Made by a program: the position numbers and the translations under genes. Below, piece after piece: positions 49,321 to 59,724 of a DNA stretch of 64,000 nt. The stretch is from Prorocentrum cordatum (Eukaryota > Sar > Dinophyceae > Prorocentrales > Prorocentraceae). Positions within the stretch are counted from its first letter, which is position 1. Each line of letters starts with the position of its first letter. The stretch lies in contig CAUYUJ010016062.1 of the NCBI GenBank assembly GCA_963575745.1, positions 21,001-85,000 on the forward strand. The letters run 5' to 3'. Under the pieces are notes generated by a model. It had not been told where the DNA came from and did no database searches. It saw only the letters and a list, made by a program, of their open reading frames with translations.

Positions 49321-50527
49321 ACCATTGAATATGAGGGCGCTTACTACGCGGGCAGCTTACTCGCCGATGTCGGTGACAACGACCATGTTGTTACGCGTCC
49401 CTCATGTGGGAGGTTCGGGGCCCTTTGTGCGATTTTTGTTCCCGAGTGCACCTGTGGCCCGCCAGGCTGGCTCTCGGTCGCGGCAAGTTTCATGTCGACA
49501 CGACCTGCGTTTTTTTTGTTATGCGGGGGGACCGCATGGATCCTTCCGCCTCGAACGATCGCGGCTTTCCGATCGCGGAGGTCGTGTCCGCTGTCGGCCG
49601 ATTCCCAAACACCGGCAGCGTTCGGCCCTGAGCGCCTGCGCCAGGGTTCGTGCAGTGGCTTCACTACAGAATTGATTGATCTCAGAATTCATATTGTCGA
49701 TAAAACTACGGCAGATTGGAAGAAGTTCCGAACATTCAACGAATCTGACGTAGATTCGACGAACATTTTAATTCCGGGGTAAATCGATTCTGTAGTCGAT
49801 GCCCTGCTCGAAGCGTCGCCGCCGCGTCGACACGGCCCGAACCCGTCCTACGCACCGGCGCTGGCGCGGTGCGGCTCCTCACCAGGTCCTGAAACTTTCG
49901 GCCTCGCCATCGAACGAGGCGACGCCCATGGTTGCTGCTGCTGCTAACCGCTGTAAGAGACGATGTCTGTTGCCGTGCAAACATGTCCTGCCACCTTCCC
50001 ACGGCTAAGCCCCGCGGGGAAGTGTCGCCCATGACCCTCACCCGTTTCGCAGCGCTCTGGCGGTCATACGCGCGGTGCTTGGGCAGTGGACATCGCGGAT
50101 GTTCGTACTGTTTGGTTTTTGGATTATTAGGCGAGCGCGCTCCACTACTCGCAGAGTAGCTACTCGCAAATGGCCTGGATCCGCCGCGGGGGATTTAAGA
50201 TATTTGCAACTGCATGGCGCGCTGGAACACGCATGGGCGCCTGGGAGGCGCCGCGCCGGGAACGGCGTGCCCCGGAGAACAACAAAAACAAAAAAAAATC
50301 TGCCACCTGCCGGCGACGAAGCAGGAAGCTAGCGAAGCAGGAAGCAGAGAAGGGGGGGCGGGCGGAGGGGAGGGTCCGGGAAGTCGAGCCTCCATCACGG
50401 GCAGACTCCGCCTCCTGCTGCAGCGAGGACGGCGGCCGAATGCCGCGGCTCACCGACGTCGACACAGAAAGGCAGACATATGGTTTTTTCTGACGTTTGC
50501 GAGTGGGCACTTTGCGAGTAGTGTTAA
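49321..50527. other. Unassigned spacer
   Basis: Plus-strand frames 48832-49782 and 50170-50493 overlap several minus-strand frames and carry no recognised domain. No element ends found. The ATAGAATC/GAATTCATATTGTCGATAAA region near 49670-49790 is AT-richer. Confidence 0.35.
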
Positions 50528-50693
50528 GTCGGGCCTGTCCCCTACCGGGGGATCTTCGACGAAAAATTAAACATATCCCCAAATATAGTCAAAACATAGT
50601 CCAAAACTGGTCGGGGGACTATCTAAGTATTGTTTGACCTTTTTGGGGCATTTTTTGTCGAAAGATCCCCCTGTAGGGGGGGACACGCCCGAC
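50528..50693. mobile_element. Family B element, copy B7
   Basis: GTCGGGCCTGTCCCCTACCG/GGGGATCTTCGACGAAAAATT ... TTTTTTGTCGAAAGATCCCC/CTGTAGGGGGGGACACGCCC/GAC. A GGGGGACTATCTAAGTATTG box lies inside. Complete. Confidence 0.9.
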
Positions 50694-50850
50694 ACCAAGA
50701 GTCGTGGAGCGCGCTCGGCGCTTGACCTCCTTGGGGGATGCTTGCGGTACTTTTTTTGTTGTTCGTCGAAAGATCCCCCTCTGCAGGGGGGGACCCGCCC
50801 GACACTGAGGGTCGTGGAGCGCGCTCGGCGCAGGCACCCCCCGCGTGGCG
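50645..50850. repeat. Tandem duplication of a B right end plus flank (B8)
   Basis: TTTTTTGTCGAAAGATCCCC...CGCCCGACACCAAGAGTCGT/GGAGCGCGCTCGGCGC is followed after 35 bp by TTCGTCGAAAGATCCCCCTC...CGCCCGACACTGAGGGTCGT/GGAGCGCGCTCGGCGC. The duplicated unit spans the B end and 31 bp of flank, so it arose after B7 inserted. Confidence 0.85.
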
Positions 50851-50983
50851 GCGCCCCTGCCGCAGCTGTGCTCCAGACAGTGCTTGTCGCTGCGCACGCC
50901 CCGTGCGCGCCGTGCCGGCGTCGCAGCGCGCGCGCCCCGCGCCCTCCCCGCGGCTGCGGCCAGGTGTAGAACAGAACACCCAG

Positions 50984-51151
50984 ATAGGGCGACGATATCT
51001 ATACATATCCACTGCTCCCGGCCAGGCCAATCCTGGGCCCAAGAGCTGTGTATACGCCCTCCTGGCTTGGCCAGGGAGGCATATACACCGCTCCTGGGCC
51101 CAGGATGGGCCTGGCCAGGAGCAGTGGATATGCATAGATCTCGTCGCCCTA
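50984..51151. mobile_element. Family W foldback element
   Basis: ATAGGGCGACGATATCTATA/CATATCCACTGCTCC and its inverse at 51115-51151. Inner GGCCAGGCC / GGCCTGGCC and CCTGGGCCCA / TGGGCCCAGG extend the inversion almost to the centre. Its CATATCCACTGC recalls the family T arm (CATATCCAGTGC). Confidence 0.9.
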
Positions 51152-51314
51152 CCAGAGCAACAGCGAAGTCCACCATCAGAATGACGAGACCGGATGGATG
51201 CGTCTGGAGCGTCTGCGTCTTGTTTACGCGATCATTGCGGGCGTGATGGCGGGGGGAAGGGGGGGGGGGGAGGGGGGCGGGGGGGGGGGACGGGAGGGGG
51301 CCGAACGTTGCGCC

Positions 51315-51333
51315 CCCCTCCCCCCCCCCAACG

Positions 51334-51390
<57 letters not shown>

Positions 51391-51420
51391 AAACACACAC
51401 ACACACACACACACACACTC
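51315..51420. repeat. (CA)n microsatellite
   Basis: ACACACAC with two ACTC/AAAC interruptions; preceded by G-rich sequence (51250-51300). Confidence 0.95.
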
Positions 51421-51629
51421 CTGCGTCGTCGAACTCCCAAGGACGGTCGCCAACTCCATCGTTGGAGCGCGCGCGCCATCGGGCTCCGAAAGTCGTTGCT
51501 GGCCACACCTCGCTGAGCGCCAGCGCCAATCGCTGACCGACGGCGCGGACGAAGACGACGGCATCGATGGCGACGCCGACGGCACGGACAGGGGGTACTT
51601 TCAGGCCGAAGGGGACGAATAGACGCATA

Positions 51630-52099
51630 CATACATTTTAGGTCATGTTGCATCCTCAAAGAACCTTGTCTGACTCGTCGCGACCCCATCCGCGTCGAAT
51701 CCGTGTCGAATCCATGTCGGAATCGTCGGATCTGTGTCGAATCTGCGTCGACTCAACTCCAAATCAGCGTCGAGTCCGCATCGGGCCCGCGTCGGGTACA
51801 AGAAAAGACACCAATTTGGGGGACAAGCGAAGGCTCCTTGAAATGCACCGTAATTTTCAGTGACGTCATCCTCGCCCTTCAAACTTCCCTCTGGCCGCAT
51901 ACATACGTCTTGGGGCGAAGCGAGGGGGACGTCACGGAAGGGGAGGGCTTGCTAGGAGTCGGTCAAACCGCCCCTGAGAAGTGGAAGGGGCGTCCCGTGG
52001 GCCATCGCGCGGCGCGACCTCGCGGGATGGTTCCGGCAGCAGGAGGACGAGGTGGAGGGGAAGACGAGGGGATCGGGGAACAAACACTGACACAAGCGT
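51630..52099. other. Unassigned spacer
   Basis: 51680-51800 has GTGTCGAATC/GCGTCGAGTC phrases. GACGTCATCCTCGCCCTTCA and CCGCATACAT..GTCTTGGGGCGA (51860-51920) recur at 47225-47292, so a block of roughly 70 bp is shared. No gene. Confidence 0.4.
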
Positions 52100-52240
52100 A
52101 GATCTCGGAGGTCCGCGCGGACTCCTCGGATCGGCGCTGGAGCCCCCTGGCGGGCGCCGCCCGTGCCGCCCCTGGCGCGCTCCGCGCGCCAGGCCGAGGA
52201 GTGCGGCGCGGATCCGAGATTTCCGGGCGGCCCGCCGGTC
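52100..52240. mobile_element. Family D element, copy D6
   Basis: ATCTCGGAGGTCCGCGCGGA/CTCCTCGGATCGGCGC ... GAGTGCGGCGCGGATCCGAG/ATTTCCGGGCGG with a GGCGCGCTCCGCGCGCC hairpin. Confidence 0.7.
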
Positions 52241-52680
52241 CCCCGTGGAGGGGAGGAGGCCTGCAGGAGTGGGCAGGACGGCGCCCGTGCGATGGCGCAA
52301 CGTCTCGGATGCTCATCACTTCCCACGGGTCCGAGGGAAAAAAGAGGACGGGGAGGGGGAGGAGGCAGGAGAGGGACATCTGTGGCAGCAGAGCTTGGGG
52401 AGGGGGGCGGGGCAAGAGAGAGGGACAAATGTGGCAGGAGAGTTCGAGGAGACCGGATACGGGCGACGAAGAGGAGCAGCATCGACGCCACCGACAGGGA
52501 TGCGGCGCACGCCTCGCCCAACGTACCTCTCACTCGACGGCAGGGCCATTTGAACAAGCGCCTGGTGCGACATGCGGAATGGCACACGTCTCCTAAACTC
52601 TCCTGGAGCGGTGGCGCGTGAAACCTGAGCATGCCGGTGCCTAAGTGCACCACTGCATCGCCACCTACAGGGGCCTAACA

Positions 52681-53283
52681 CTACTGCGCGAGAATCGTGC
52701 GGCAAAGGGTACTGGGGCCGCGCTGGCTCCCGTCGCTTCGACGTCGGCGGTGGCCTCTGACACCGCGCGGAACGTTCCACCGTGAACGACCGTGGCTCTC
52801 CGACGGTGCCAGATCTCGGGGAACAAGATATCCCACCAGTCCATCAGGGCGTGAGTGGTTTAGGGAGCTTCTCCTTCCAGCCCCCCTTCTTCCCCGAAGG
52901 GGAAGGTTTCCCCCCTCACAATGACACAATGTGAATACTATCCTCCTCTCTCCCCTGGTGACGTCCTGAAGATGTCTGGCCCCCCTCCACGTATAGATTA
53001 TTACAAACAGGATTCCTGGGAGTTCGGTTTTGGCTTTGGTTTGTTTCGCAATGTTGCTCCCGCTGAAGAGCTGGCCCAATTTCTGCGCCTCTTGTTGTTC
53101 CAAATTGTGCTCCCGCTGCAGCGCGGGCTTTTCTGGTCCTTCCAAATAAGCCCCCGCATATGGAAAATAGCCCCCCGAAAAACCCACCGGAAGCGATTCC
53201 ACACTCGGTGTCGATTCGTTGATTTTTGGGGCCGCAGATGCCCCCCCCCACTTGTGGGCGCCGTCGTGTCCAGGAAATGTCAA
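52681..53283 (-). CDS. Unrecognised 200-codon open frame
   Basis: Minus-strand frame with protein-like composition in its first half (e.g. FPYAGAYLEGPEKPALQREH, AQKLGQLFSGSNIAKQTKAK, a possible helix of about 35 residues), then a second half that runs through the two-copy repeat at 52829-52918 (LCHCEGGNLPLRGRRGAGRR) and so is probably not protein. No family recognised and no signals for expression. It may be a relic or chance frame; flanked by repeat-poor sequence on the 5' side up to 53455. Confidence 0.2.
   Translation of the reverse strand: MTFPGHDGAHKWGGASAAPKINESTPSVESLPVGFSGGYFPYAGAYLEGPEKPALQREHNLEQQEAQKLGQLFSGSNIAKQTKAKTELPGILFVIIYTWRGARHLQDVTRGERRIVFTLCHCEGGNLPLRGRRGAGRRSSLNHSRPDGLVGYLVPRDLAPSESHGRSRWNVPRGVRGHRRRRSDGSQRGPSTLCRTILAQ
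52829..52918. repeat. Two-copy repeat, copy 2
   Basis: ATATCCCACCAGTCCATCAG/GGCGTGAGTGGTTTAGGG ... CCCCCCTTCTTCCCCGAAGG/GGAAGGTTTCCCCCCTC. Partner of 11478-11577. CCTTCCCC/GGGGAAGG forms a small hairpin. Confidence 0.55.
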
Positions 53284-53454
53284 GCGGGAGCCCCGTTTCT
53301 GCTCTTAGAAGGCGATGTTGGAAGCAGAGCCAGCCATCAGCCCCGCTTTGTGTAGAGCTTTTCGGGGAGCCCAAGGAGCTAGACGTGGAGCCACGACTCC
53401 AAACAGGCCCAGACCTCTCGAAGACAGTCCACTTACCCTCCAAGGAACCCGGCG

Positions 53455-53630
53455 TCATGTCATGACATGCTGTGCGGTGCTGTGTTCTGCGCCGCTTTGC
53501 GACGCCATGCTTTGCGTTGCAATGCTTTGTGATGCAATACTTCACTGCGCAATGCCACGCCATGCTATGGCATGCTGAGCTCTCCCGTGCTCTTCTACGC
53601 CATGCCATGCCGTGCTCTACCATGCATCGC
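53455..53630. repeat. Degenerate ATGC/TGCG-rich low-complexity block
   Basis: Recurring 9-10-base phrases such as CATGCTTTGC, CCATGCTATGG and GCCATGCC without an exact unit. Frames read Cys/His/Met-rich, which reflects the repeat. Confidence 0.6.
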
Positions 53631-53924
53631 GTACCCTCTCGCGATCATTACCCTGCTCGACATCCGACTGTGCAAATAGAGAGGATATCTAAGCCGTGGT
53701 AAGGGATGGGAGGGAGGACTGGAACGTCAGATATGACGCGAGCCCACCTAGCTTGCCCTACCCCCTCCCCTTGGACCTGGAGGGGGGAGTTGTCAGAGCG
53801 TCCGAAACAGCCTCGGCGAGGACGCCAACATCATGTATTATACTCAGGTGCTGGCCAGATTTGGCCTCCTGGGGGAGACCCTAATTGAGGAGCTCCCCGC
53901 CTTTGATCGATCTCCTCCAAGATG

Positions 53925-54520
53925 GTCCCAAGATGGCCCCCGATGCTCCCAAGGATGCCCCAAGAGGCTCCAAGAGACCCCGAAGAGGCTCCCCAGAGAC
54001 CCCCAAGAGGCATCCAGGAGGCCCCCAAGACGCTTCATGAGGCTTCGGCGAGAATACCAGAGCCATTGAGTTCACGAACAAGTTTTGGTCACATGTTAAC
54101 CTCTTTTGGCGAGGCCCTGATTAAGAAGCCCCCCTCCTTTGATCGACCTCTCCCAAGATGGCCCCAAGTTGGCCCCCGAGGCTCCCAAGGGTGCCCCAAG
54201 AGGGCCCCAAGAGGTGCCCAGGAGGCCCCACGAGGCCCCCAAGAGGCCCCCCCAGAGGCACCCAAGACGCCCCAAGAGGCCTCGGCGAGAATGCTAAACT
54301 ACTCGACTTTACTCGACAACTGTGGCTTTATTTTGGCACCCAACATGGCCCCAATATTGCCCCCAATGCAGCAAGACGGCCCCAAGAGGTGCCCAGGAAG
54401 CCCCAAGAGGCCCCCCCAACTGCCCCCCAGAGGCTCCCAACTGACCCCCAAGATGCTCCAAGAGGTCTCGGGGACTGCGAGGTGTCCCCAAAGGCGCCCC
54501 AACATGACTCCAAGTAACTA
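53925..54520. repeat. Family O degenerate minisatellite, two to three blocks
   Basis: CCCAAGAGGCCCCCAAGA-like units at 53925-54035, 54155-54290 and 54365-54515. Each block is preceded by AT-richer sequence, and two share TTTGATCGA(T/C)CTC leads (53902 and 54138). So a unit of about 230 bp is itself repeated. Confidence 0.75.
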
Positions 54521-54769
54521 TCGAAAGAACTCCGAAGAAACTAAGAGAGCGATCCAAGAGGCCTCTGGCCTCTCTGCTCCCTCCCTCCTCCTCCTCCGCC
54601 TCCGATTCCTCCTCCATCCTCCCCCTCTTGGGGTGCGACGCCTTGACCAACCCTTTTTTGCGCTGCATTCCACTCCACATCCCTGATCAGGAGCAACTCG
54701 TCTGGGCATCGTTGCTGCATGGGCTGGTGGGTTGCGCGAAGGTTACATACGTAGAATCACATCGATGAA

Positions 54770-54890
54770 ATTTCATAGGTCCACACGGAGTTCTCGGATC
54801 GGAGCTGGAGCCCGTCCTGGCGGGAGGGGTCCAGTGCCGACCCAAAGAATCCGCGCGGACCTCCGACAGCTGATGTTTAAGACGATATCG
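54770..54890. mobile_element. Family D element, copy D7
   Basis: CATAGGTCCACACGGAGTTC/TCGGATCGGAGCTGG ... AAAGAATCCGCGCGGACCTC/CGACAGCTGATGTTTAAG. Confidence 0.7.
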
Positions 54891-54931
54891 GTTCTTCAAA
54901 GATCGTTCGATGTCGGCCGATTCGCACCTCG

Positions 54932-55060
54932 CCAATCAACCAACAACGCCCGATCAATCTCCAACACCCGAACAAACTCCAACGCCCGATCAACTGCCAA
55001 CGCCGGATCAACCGCCAACGCCCGATCAACCGCCAACGCCCGATCAACCTCAAACGCCTG
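54932..55060. repeat. 18-bp minisatellite, CCCGATCAACCGCCAACG
   Basis: About seven units. In the plus frame they encode TPDQPP-type hexapeptides. 54910-55266 is open but ends inside M5, so a coding role is unlikely. Confidence 0.85.
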
Positions 55061-55064
55061 TTCG

Positions 55065-55225
55065 TCGGCGGCGAGCGAGGGGGGAAGTGGGAAGGGGGAG
55101 ACCTTCTCAGAAGGTGGCGGGGCTTCTTAGAAGCCCTCGCGCCTCCTTCGAAGTGTTTTGTTGTGTCTTCGGGGAAGGCTTCGAAGACTTCTCCGAAGGC
55201 CGGAGATTTCCTAGCCTTCTCCGGC
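55065..55225. mobile_element. Family M element, copy M5 (right end lost)
   Basis: CGGCGGCGAGCGAGGGGGGA/AGTGGGAAGGGGGAGACC ... GGCGGGGCTTCTTAGAAGCC ... TCTCCGAAGGCCGGAG. The minisatellite ends exactly at its left edge. Confidence 0.75.
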
Positions 55226-55320
55226 TGCACGCAAGGGTGATCCTGGGTAAGTGTGATCTTCGGTAAGTGGCCGCCCTGGAGGATAGTCAACTCACGGGGG
55301 TTAAGAGGGTGGTCCTTTAG

Positions 55321-55553
55321 TTGAGCAGGGACCGACCGTCCTGGCATCCCTATAAGCCTACCACGACATGTCCGTAGAACCCAAAATTGTTCTAATAACA
55401 AAAGCAATGTTCTTAGAACATAAACCCGATGTGTTAAAGCAAGACGCGCCCAGCCAGAAATGTTCGAAGAACATTTCGTTGAAACCACAAAAGGTTCTTA
55501 GCACATTCTGCGGTCGGCCTATAGGCACGCCGGGACGTTTCGCCACTGCTTGA
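55321..55553. mobile_element. Family G element, copy G4 (type copy)
   Basis: TTGAGCAGGGACCGACCGTC/CTGGCATCCCTATAAGCCTACC and the inverse of TCAAGCAGTGGCGAAACGTC/CCGGCGTGCCTATAGGCCGACC. Interior GTTCTTAGAACAT, GAAATGTTCGAAGAACATTT. 233 bp, both ends present. Confidence 0.9.
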
Positions 55554-55565
55554 TTTAACATTCGG

Positions 55566-55594
55566 GGCACGCAAGTGGTCGCCGACCGCCTCTT
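55566..55594. repeat. Short shared segment (also 62729-62756)
   Basis: GGCACGCAAGTGGTCGCCGA/CCGCC; recurs as GGCACGCAAGTTATCGCCGA/CCGCC beside BB2. Nature unknown. A possible B-family left end (ATGTCCTCCTACGGGCGGAT) lies at 55744. Confidence 0.5.
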
Positions 55595-55882
55595 CGCAGC
55601 TGGCAGCGCCGAGGTGTTCGACCTCGATTCGACTCACACTTTCCCCGGCGATGACGACCATCGGCTCCGCCGCCCCTCCGTCGACCAGCGCTGTCCTGGG
55701 CCAGGATGCGCAACCCTCAGGGGTCAAGGTAACAGTCGCGCACATGTCCTCCTACGGGCGGATTTTGGACAGCAGCAGGTGCAGCTCTGCTTGGGGGGGG
55801 GGTCGCCGGGGTGGCTCTGCCGGGGGAAGGTGGGAGGGGGGAGGGGTCGGGCGGTCCCCCATCTGGCGTTTTCTTAACGATT

Positions 55883-56035
55883 TATCCTCCTCCTCCTCCT
55901 CCTCCTCCTCCTCCTCCTCCTCCTCCTCCTCCTCCTCCCCTCCTCCTCTCCTCCTCCTCCTCCTCCTCCTCCCTCCTCCTCCCTCCTCCCTCCTCCTCCT
56001 CCTCCTCCTCCTCCTCCTCCTCCTCCTCCTGTTTC
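55883..56035. repeat. (CCT)n pyrimidine tract
   Basis: CCT triplets with CCCTCCT variants. It is flanked by a local direct repeat (GGGCGGTCCCCCATCTGGCG/TTT at about 55849 and 56149), so tract plus flank expanded by duplication. Confidence 0.95.
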
Positions 56036-56424
56036 GGGGGGTCCCAAGGACCCCCCTCAGATCTAGCCGCCACCGCCCCCAGGACTCTCCCCTCGGAGCC
56101 CTCCCCAGACCCCCCCCCCCCGGGGAAGGGGAAGGGGGGGGGGGGGGGCGGGCGGTCCCCCATCTGGCGTTTCCCAAATGATTTGCGCATCCCCAAGATG
56201 TTTCAGAGAGTCCCAAGGACCCCCTTCAGATCTAGCCGCTACCGCCTCAGGACCCTCCCCGTGGAACCCTCCGCGGACCCCCCCTGGGACCGCTCCAGGC
56301 CCCCCCCAGAGGGCACGTCACACGTCAGCTCCACAAAGCGTCCCCGACGACTCCAAGGGCGCCCTCCCTCCCAAACAAGGCACGTCAACTCAAAAAAAAA
56401 CCCAAATCGGCGGCACTGGCCGGA

Positions 56425-56546
56425 GACCATTACATTTAAAAAAGTTACCAAATATCAAAAAGTAGGCAGACGTAGTAGAAAGATCGTCCCCAGACTATGT
56501 TTTGACTGCTCTTGAACTTCCCTCCTGTGGAAGGACATGCCCGACT
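56425..56546. mobile_element. Family B element, copy B9 (left end lost)
   Basis: AT-rich AAAGTTACCAAATATCAAAA, GATCGTCCCCAGACTATGTT box and right end CTCCTGTGGAAGGACATGCC/CGACTGAA. Confidence 0.7.
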
Positions 56547-57829
56547 GAAAGTCAAGGGCGGGGGGTCCTTTTATATATTTTTAAATTATCCAGCGCAATA
56601 TTTTACAGAGGGGGGAAGAGGGAAGTTCAGACAACTCGCCAAGCAACGCATCACTCTAGTCCGGCTGCCAATGACACGCAGCCTCGCACAGCCTGCAAGG
56701 CCGGCTACAAAAAGCCTGGACTCGCACAGTGAGGAACAAAAATGTGTCACGGAGCCGGTGCAACATGCACGCACACATGCTCGAAGAGGAAATTACCAAC
56801 GTCTTATTCCAATAAGACGAATGGTGGCGCTGTGTGTGCATCGATCCCCAGTTGGTGCCATCGACCACTCATATAATGAGGCCTCACACAGCGGCACAAG
56901 AAAACCACGTTCGCCAGAAATTGAAGCCCATGCGGCGGCGACGCTGATAGAAAACACCCCCGGAATCCTGCCAACTAAGAGGGGGAGGCGGGGAGGGGGA
57001 GGAAGGAGGAAGAGACAGCGCAAGAAGTGAAACGTTGGGCGCATGCACTCGCCAACTGGTGGTATGCACTATGAGGTTGGGCACTGCGGTGCCCGGCCAG
57101 GCGCGGAGCCGTGCCGCGGCGGCTGGAATGCGAGCCCGGGCCAATCAGACAGACTCGAGTCGGCCAGCAGCGGCTGCAGTACCTCTTGCATGCCCTGTCT
57201 GTGCAGAAAGTAGTACACTAACCACTAATTGGAGGTAGGGGGGGCGGGCAAGAGGAGGCCGAGGGGGAGGGAAGGGAGCGGAGGAAGAACGCCCTCGCCA
57301 AGCGTCACGAAAGAAGACGTGTCCTCCAGCCAAGATTAGCACGGTGGCACTGGGAGAAAACAGAGACAGGGCTGCAGGGCCAGATTGCCCCACTTCACGA
57401 CGTGCAAACCTGAATGAAGGATAGCGGGAGGGTGGACAGAGACGTGCCAGACATCCTGCGTAGCAAGGGTCCGTCGCGGCGGCCCAGCAGGCCAGGCGGG
57501 GCGGCTCCCGCAGTTACACCGCGACGCCGCCCCATAAAGGCACCCGACCTTTGTCCTGCGACCGTGGCCGAGAAATCTTGGCGATGGCGCTGGGCCTGGG
57601 GACAGCACGGTCCAACAGCAAGCAGCAACGACGGGCGAGACCCAGGAGAAGCGGGGGCGGCACTGAGCCGCAGGAGGCGACGACCGCACCCACAGGCGTC
57701 CGCAAGCGGACACGCGGGAGCGCCCCGTTCACCAGCCAGCAGCGAGGTGCAGACCCCGAGGGGGGGGGAGAGGCCGACGGCCAACAAAAAGGAGTGGGAA
57801 GGGCGAGAGGAGCGGAAGAGACGAGGACA
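56547..57829. other. Unassigned spacer
   Basis: About 1.3 kb with no family ends. Plus-strand frame 56512-57030 and minus-strand frames 57336-57713 have no recognised domain. Moderately GC-rich, no RNA gene seen. Confidence 0.35.
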
Positions 57830-57925
57830 CGACGGACGACGACGACGAAGACGACGACGACAACGACAACAACGACGACGACGACGACGACGAGACGACG
57901 ACGACGAACGAAGGAGACGACAGCA
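57830..57925. repeat. (GAC)n triplet tract
   Basis: GACGACGAC with AAG and AAC variants, about 40 bp from the LINE-2 3' end. Confidence 0.9.
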
Positions 57926-57963
57926 GGAGGGACCGTTTCGGGCCACAGGGCCGCGTAAAACTG

Positions 57964-58749
57964 CTAGTTGCGAGCGTCTTCGACCCCAGAATACATCGAC
58001 GGGCTGGCATCCCCCACATTGGGCGACACGCCCGCGTCCACCATCGGAGGGCGAGAAGAACTCCTGCACAATTTCGACTCCGGCCGAGTCCAGAGCAGAA
58101 GCCCTCTCACGATCCATCGGCCACGCGGCCGGGACAGCTCCAGGCCTGCCGGCCTCAACTGACTCGCGTGCCACGGGGAGGAGGAGAAGGAGGATGACGA
58201 AGAAGAGAGAGGCAAAGAGGGAACCGGGAACGCCAGGCGAGGCCTCAGGGACTCATCTCGCCGCCACCGCGCCTGCGCCTCGTCGCACACGGTGCCCGCG
58301 CGCCGGTGGCCCCTGACAACCTCGCGGCAGGCCTGCGGCAGCGCCTCCCTCGCGGAGTGCCCTCTCCTCAACGCACCGCGCCGGCAGTGGCAGTGCACGC
58401 GGTGCATGGCCGCCAACCTGATGCCGCGTAGCACGACGGCCGACTCATCCGATCTCGGCCCGAGATCAAAGCCCAAGAAACTTGCCAGCCGGTCTGCAGG
58501 GCGGTCGGGTCGTTGTAGGCCGAGCTCCCTCGCGATGATCGAACGGCCGATCTGGCAGTTGGCGTAGTGCTCGATGCTGTCCTCTGCGATGGGCGAGCAG
58601 CCGAACATGCACCCTGGCAAGCCAAAGCGGCCTGGGTCCGGCGGGCCGTGGGCCGTGCACCCATTCCAGAGAGCCCGCCACGTGGCTGCCCATGCCCGCG
58701 GTGGGGCCTGTTGCCCAAAGGCTGCCAGAATACGCATGCATCTTGCCAC
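57964..58749 (-). pseudogene. LINE-2 C-terminal region with CCHC-type finger
   Basis: RALWNGCTAHGPPDPGRFGL then GCMFGCSPIAEDSIEHYANC, a C-x3-C-x9-H-x3-C finger (about residues 47-66), followed by LGLQRPDRPADRLASFLGFD and VVLRGIRLAAMHRVHCHCRR. This is the strongest dinoflagellate-LINE signature in the window; LINE-1 has the same element. The last third runs into lower-complexity Ser/Arg-rich text. It lies in a different frame from RT, with a 26-bp local duplication (CTATCGAACC twice, near 58776 and 58802) at the frame change. Confidence 0.7.
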
Positions 58750-59400
58750 GCGGACTCGCGGGTACTGTGGGATCTATCGAACCCAGTTGTAATAATAATG
58801 ACCTATCGAACCACCCCGCCCACGCTGCAATGATCATCAGGTTGTCCGTGTCGCGGCGGGCGCGTCGGAGAGCATCGGCGCGTGGGGCCACGCGCAGACC
58901 TCCGGCTGCGCTGTTCTCCATGGTGGCCACGCGAAGCTGCGCCGCCCGGCAACGGACATGAAGATCGTCGAAGCCGCGCGGGAATCCCAGCGCGCGCACT
59001 TGGCGGAGGTCGTCGAGGCACACCCACTGACTGGAGCCCGGCACAAGAAGCTGGAAAGCTTCTGCCTCGACGGACGCCCAGCGCGGGGGCAAAGCATCCG
59101 AGTGCATCAGGAAGCCCACCACGGAAGAGCGGCACACGGTGTAGGCGAGCGTCGTCAAAAATAAGCCCCCGCTGGCAGCGCCCCGCCAGATGGCGCGATC
59201 GAGGACCTTCGCCAAGGCTTTGTCGCAGGCCTCGTGGCCCCGTTCGGGGCCCAGGATCGGCGCGGACTCGAAGAGAGAAGGCGTTGCCGCGAGGATGTCA
59301 TCCGCGAAGGCCCGGGCCTCCAGCGATGGCAGCAAGCGGCGGAGACGTCGTAGTAGTACATCCACGGCAACTGCGAACAGTATCGGTGATGGCGGGCGCG
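58750..59400 (-). pseudogene. LINE-2 reverse transcriptase, C-terminal half
   Basis: Starts in mid-domain: SPILFAVAVDVLLRRLRRLL then ARAFADDILAA (motif C FADD with both aspartates), WRGAASGGLFLTTLAYTVCR, SSVVGFLMHSDALPPRW, FQLLVPGSSQWVCLDDLRQV and RALGFPRGFDDLHVRCRAAQ. These follow the thumb and connection order of dinoflagellate LINE RTs. The fingers and palm motifs before SPILF are absent. The open frame continues further upstream through unrelated endonuclease-frame sequence and is not the true protein there. Confidence 0.75.
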
Positions 59401-59403
59401 GAT

Positions 59404-59724
59404 TCACCGCGGCTCCGCGGCCTCGAACAGATCCAGGAAGGTTTTCTTGGCGATCAGCCCCACGCCCGCTCGGGTTGATTTGCAAGGGGAGAAGCACGAG
59501 GTGCAATCTGCAAGGCAGCTCCACGCCGCCGTCTCGCCCTCCAGGCCATGGGAATCCGCGATGGCAACGAAGTCCCGGCTCCGTAGCAAACGACGGACAT
59601 CGGAATCTTTCTGCGCGTGTCGGCGCCGCTTCCTGGCGAAAAGTGCCTGCGAATTCCAGCTGGCCCCCTGCGCGTCGCCCGGGAAGGGGGACCGCGTGTC
59701 GGGCGGATCGGGCGCGGCTGCCAT
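59404..59724 (-). pseudogene. LINE-2 endonuclease, N-terminal part
   Basis: ASWNSQALFARKRRRHAQKD (the WN step), VRRLLRSRDFVAIADSHGLE (position of QETHG, here ADSHG) and RAGVGLIAKKTFLDLFE. The GDFN, DYI and SDH steps are missing because the sequence passes directly into RT. Compare LINE-1, where all blocks remain. Confidence 0.6.

Noticed and set aside
51541-51622. Acidic Asp-rich coding tail (DEDDGIDGDADGTD)
   Set aside because: Short, follows a CA microsatellite and has no upstream coding support.
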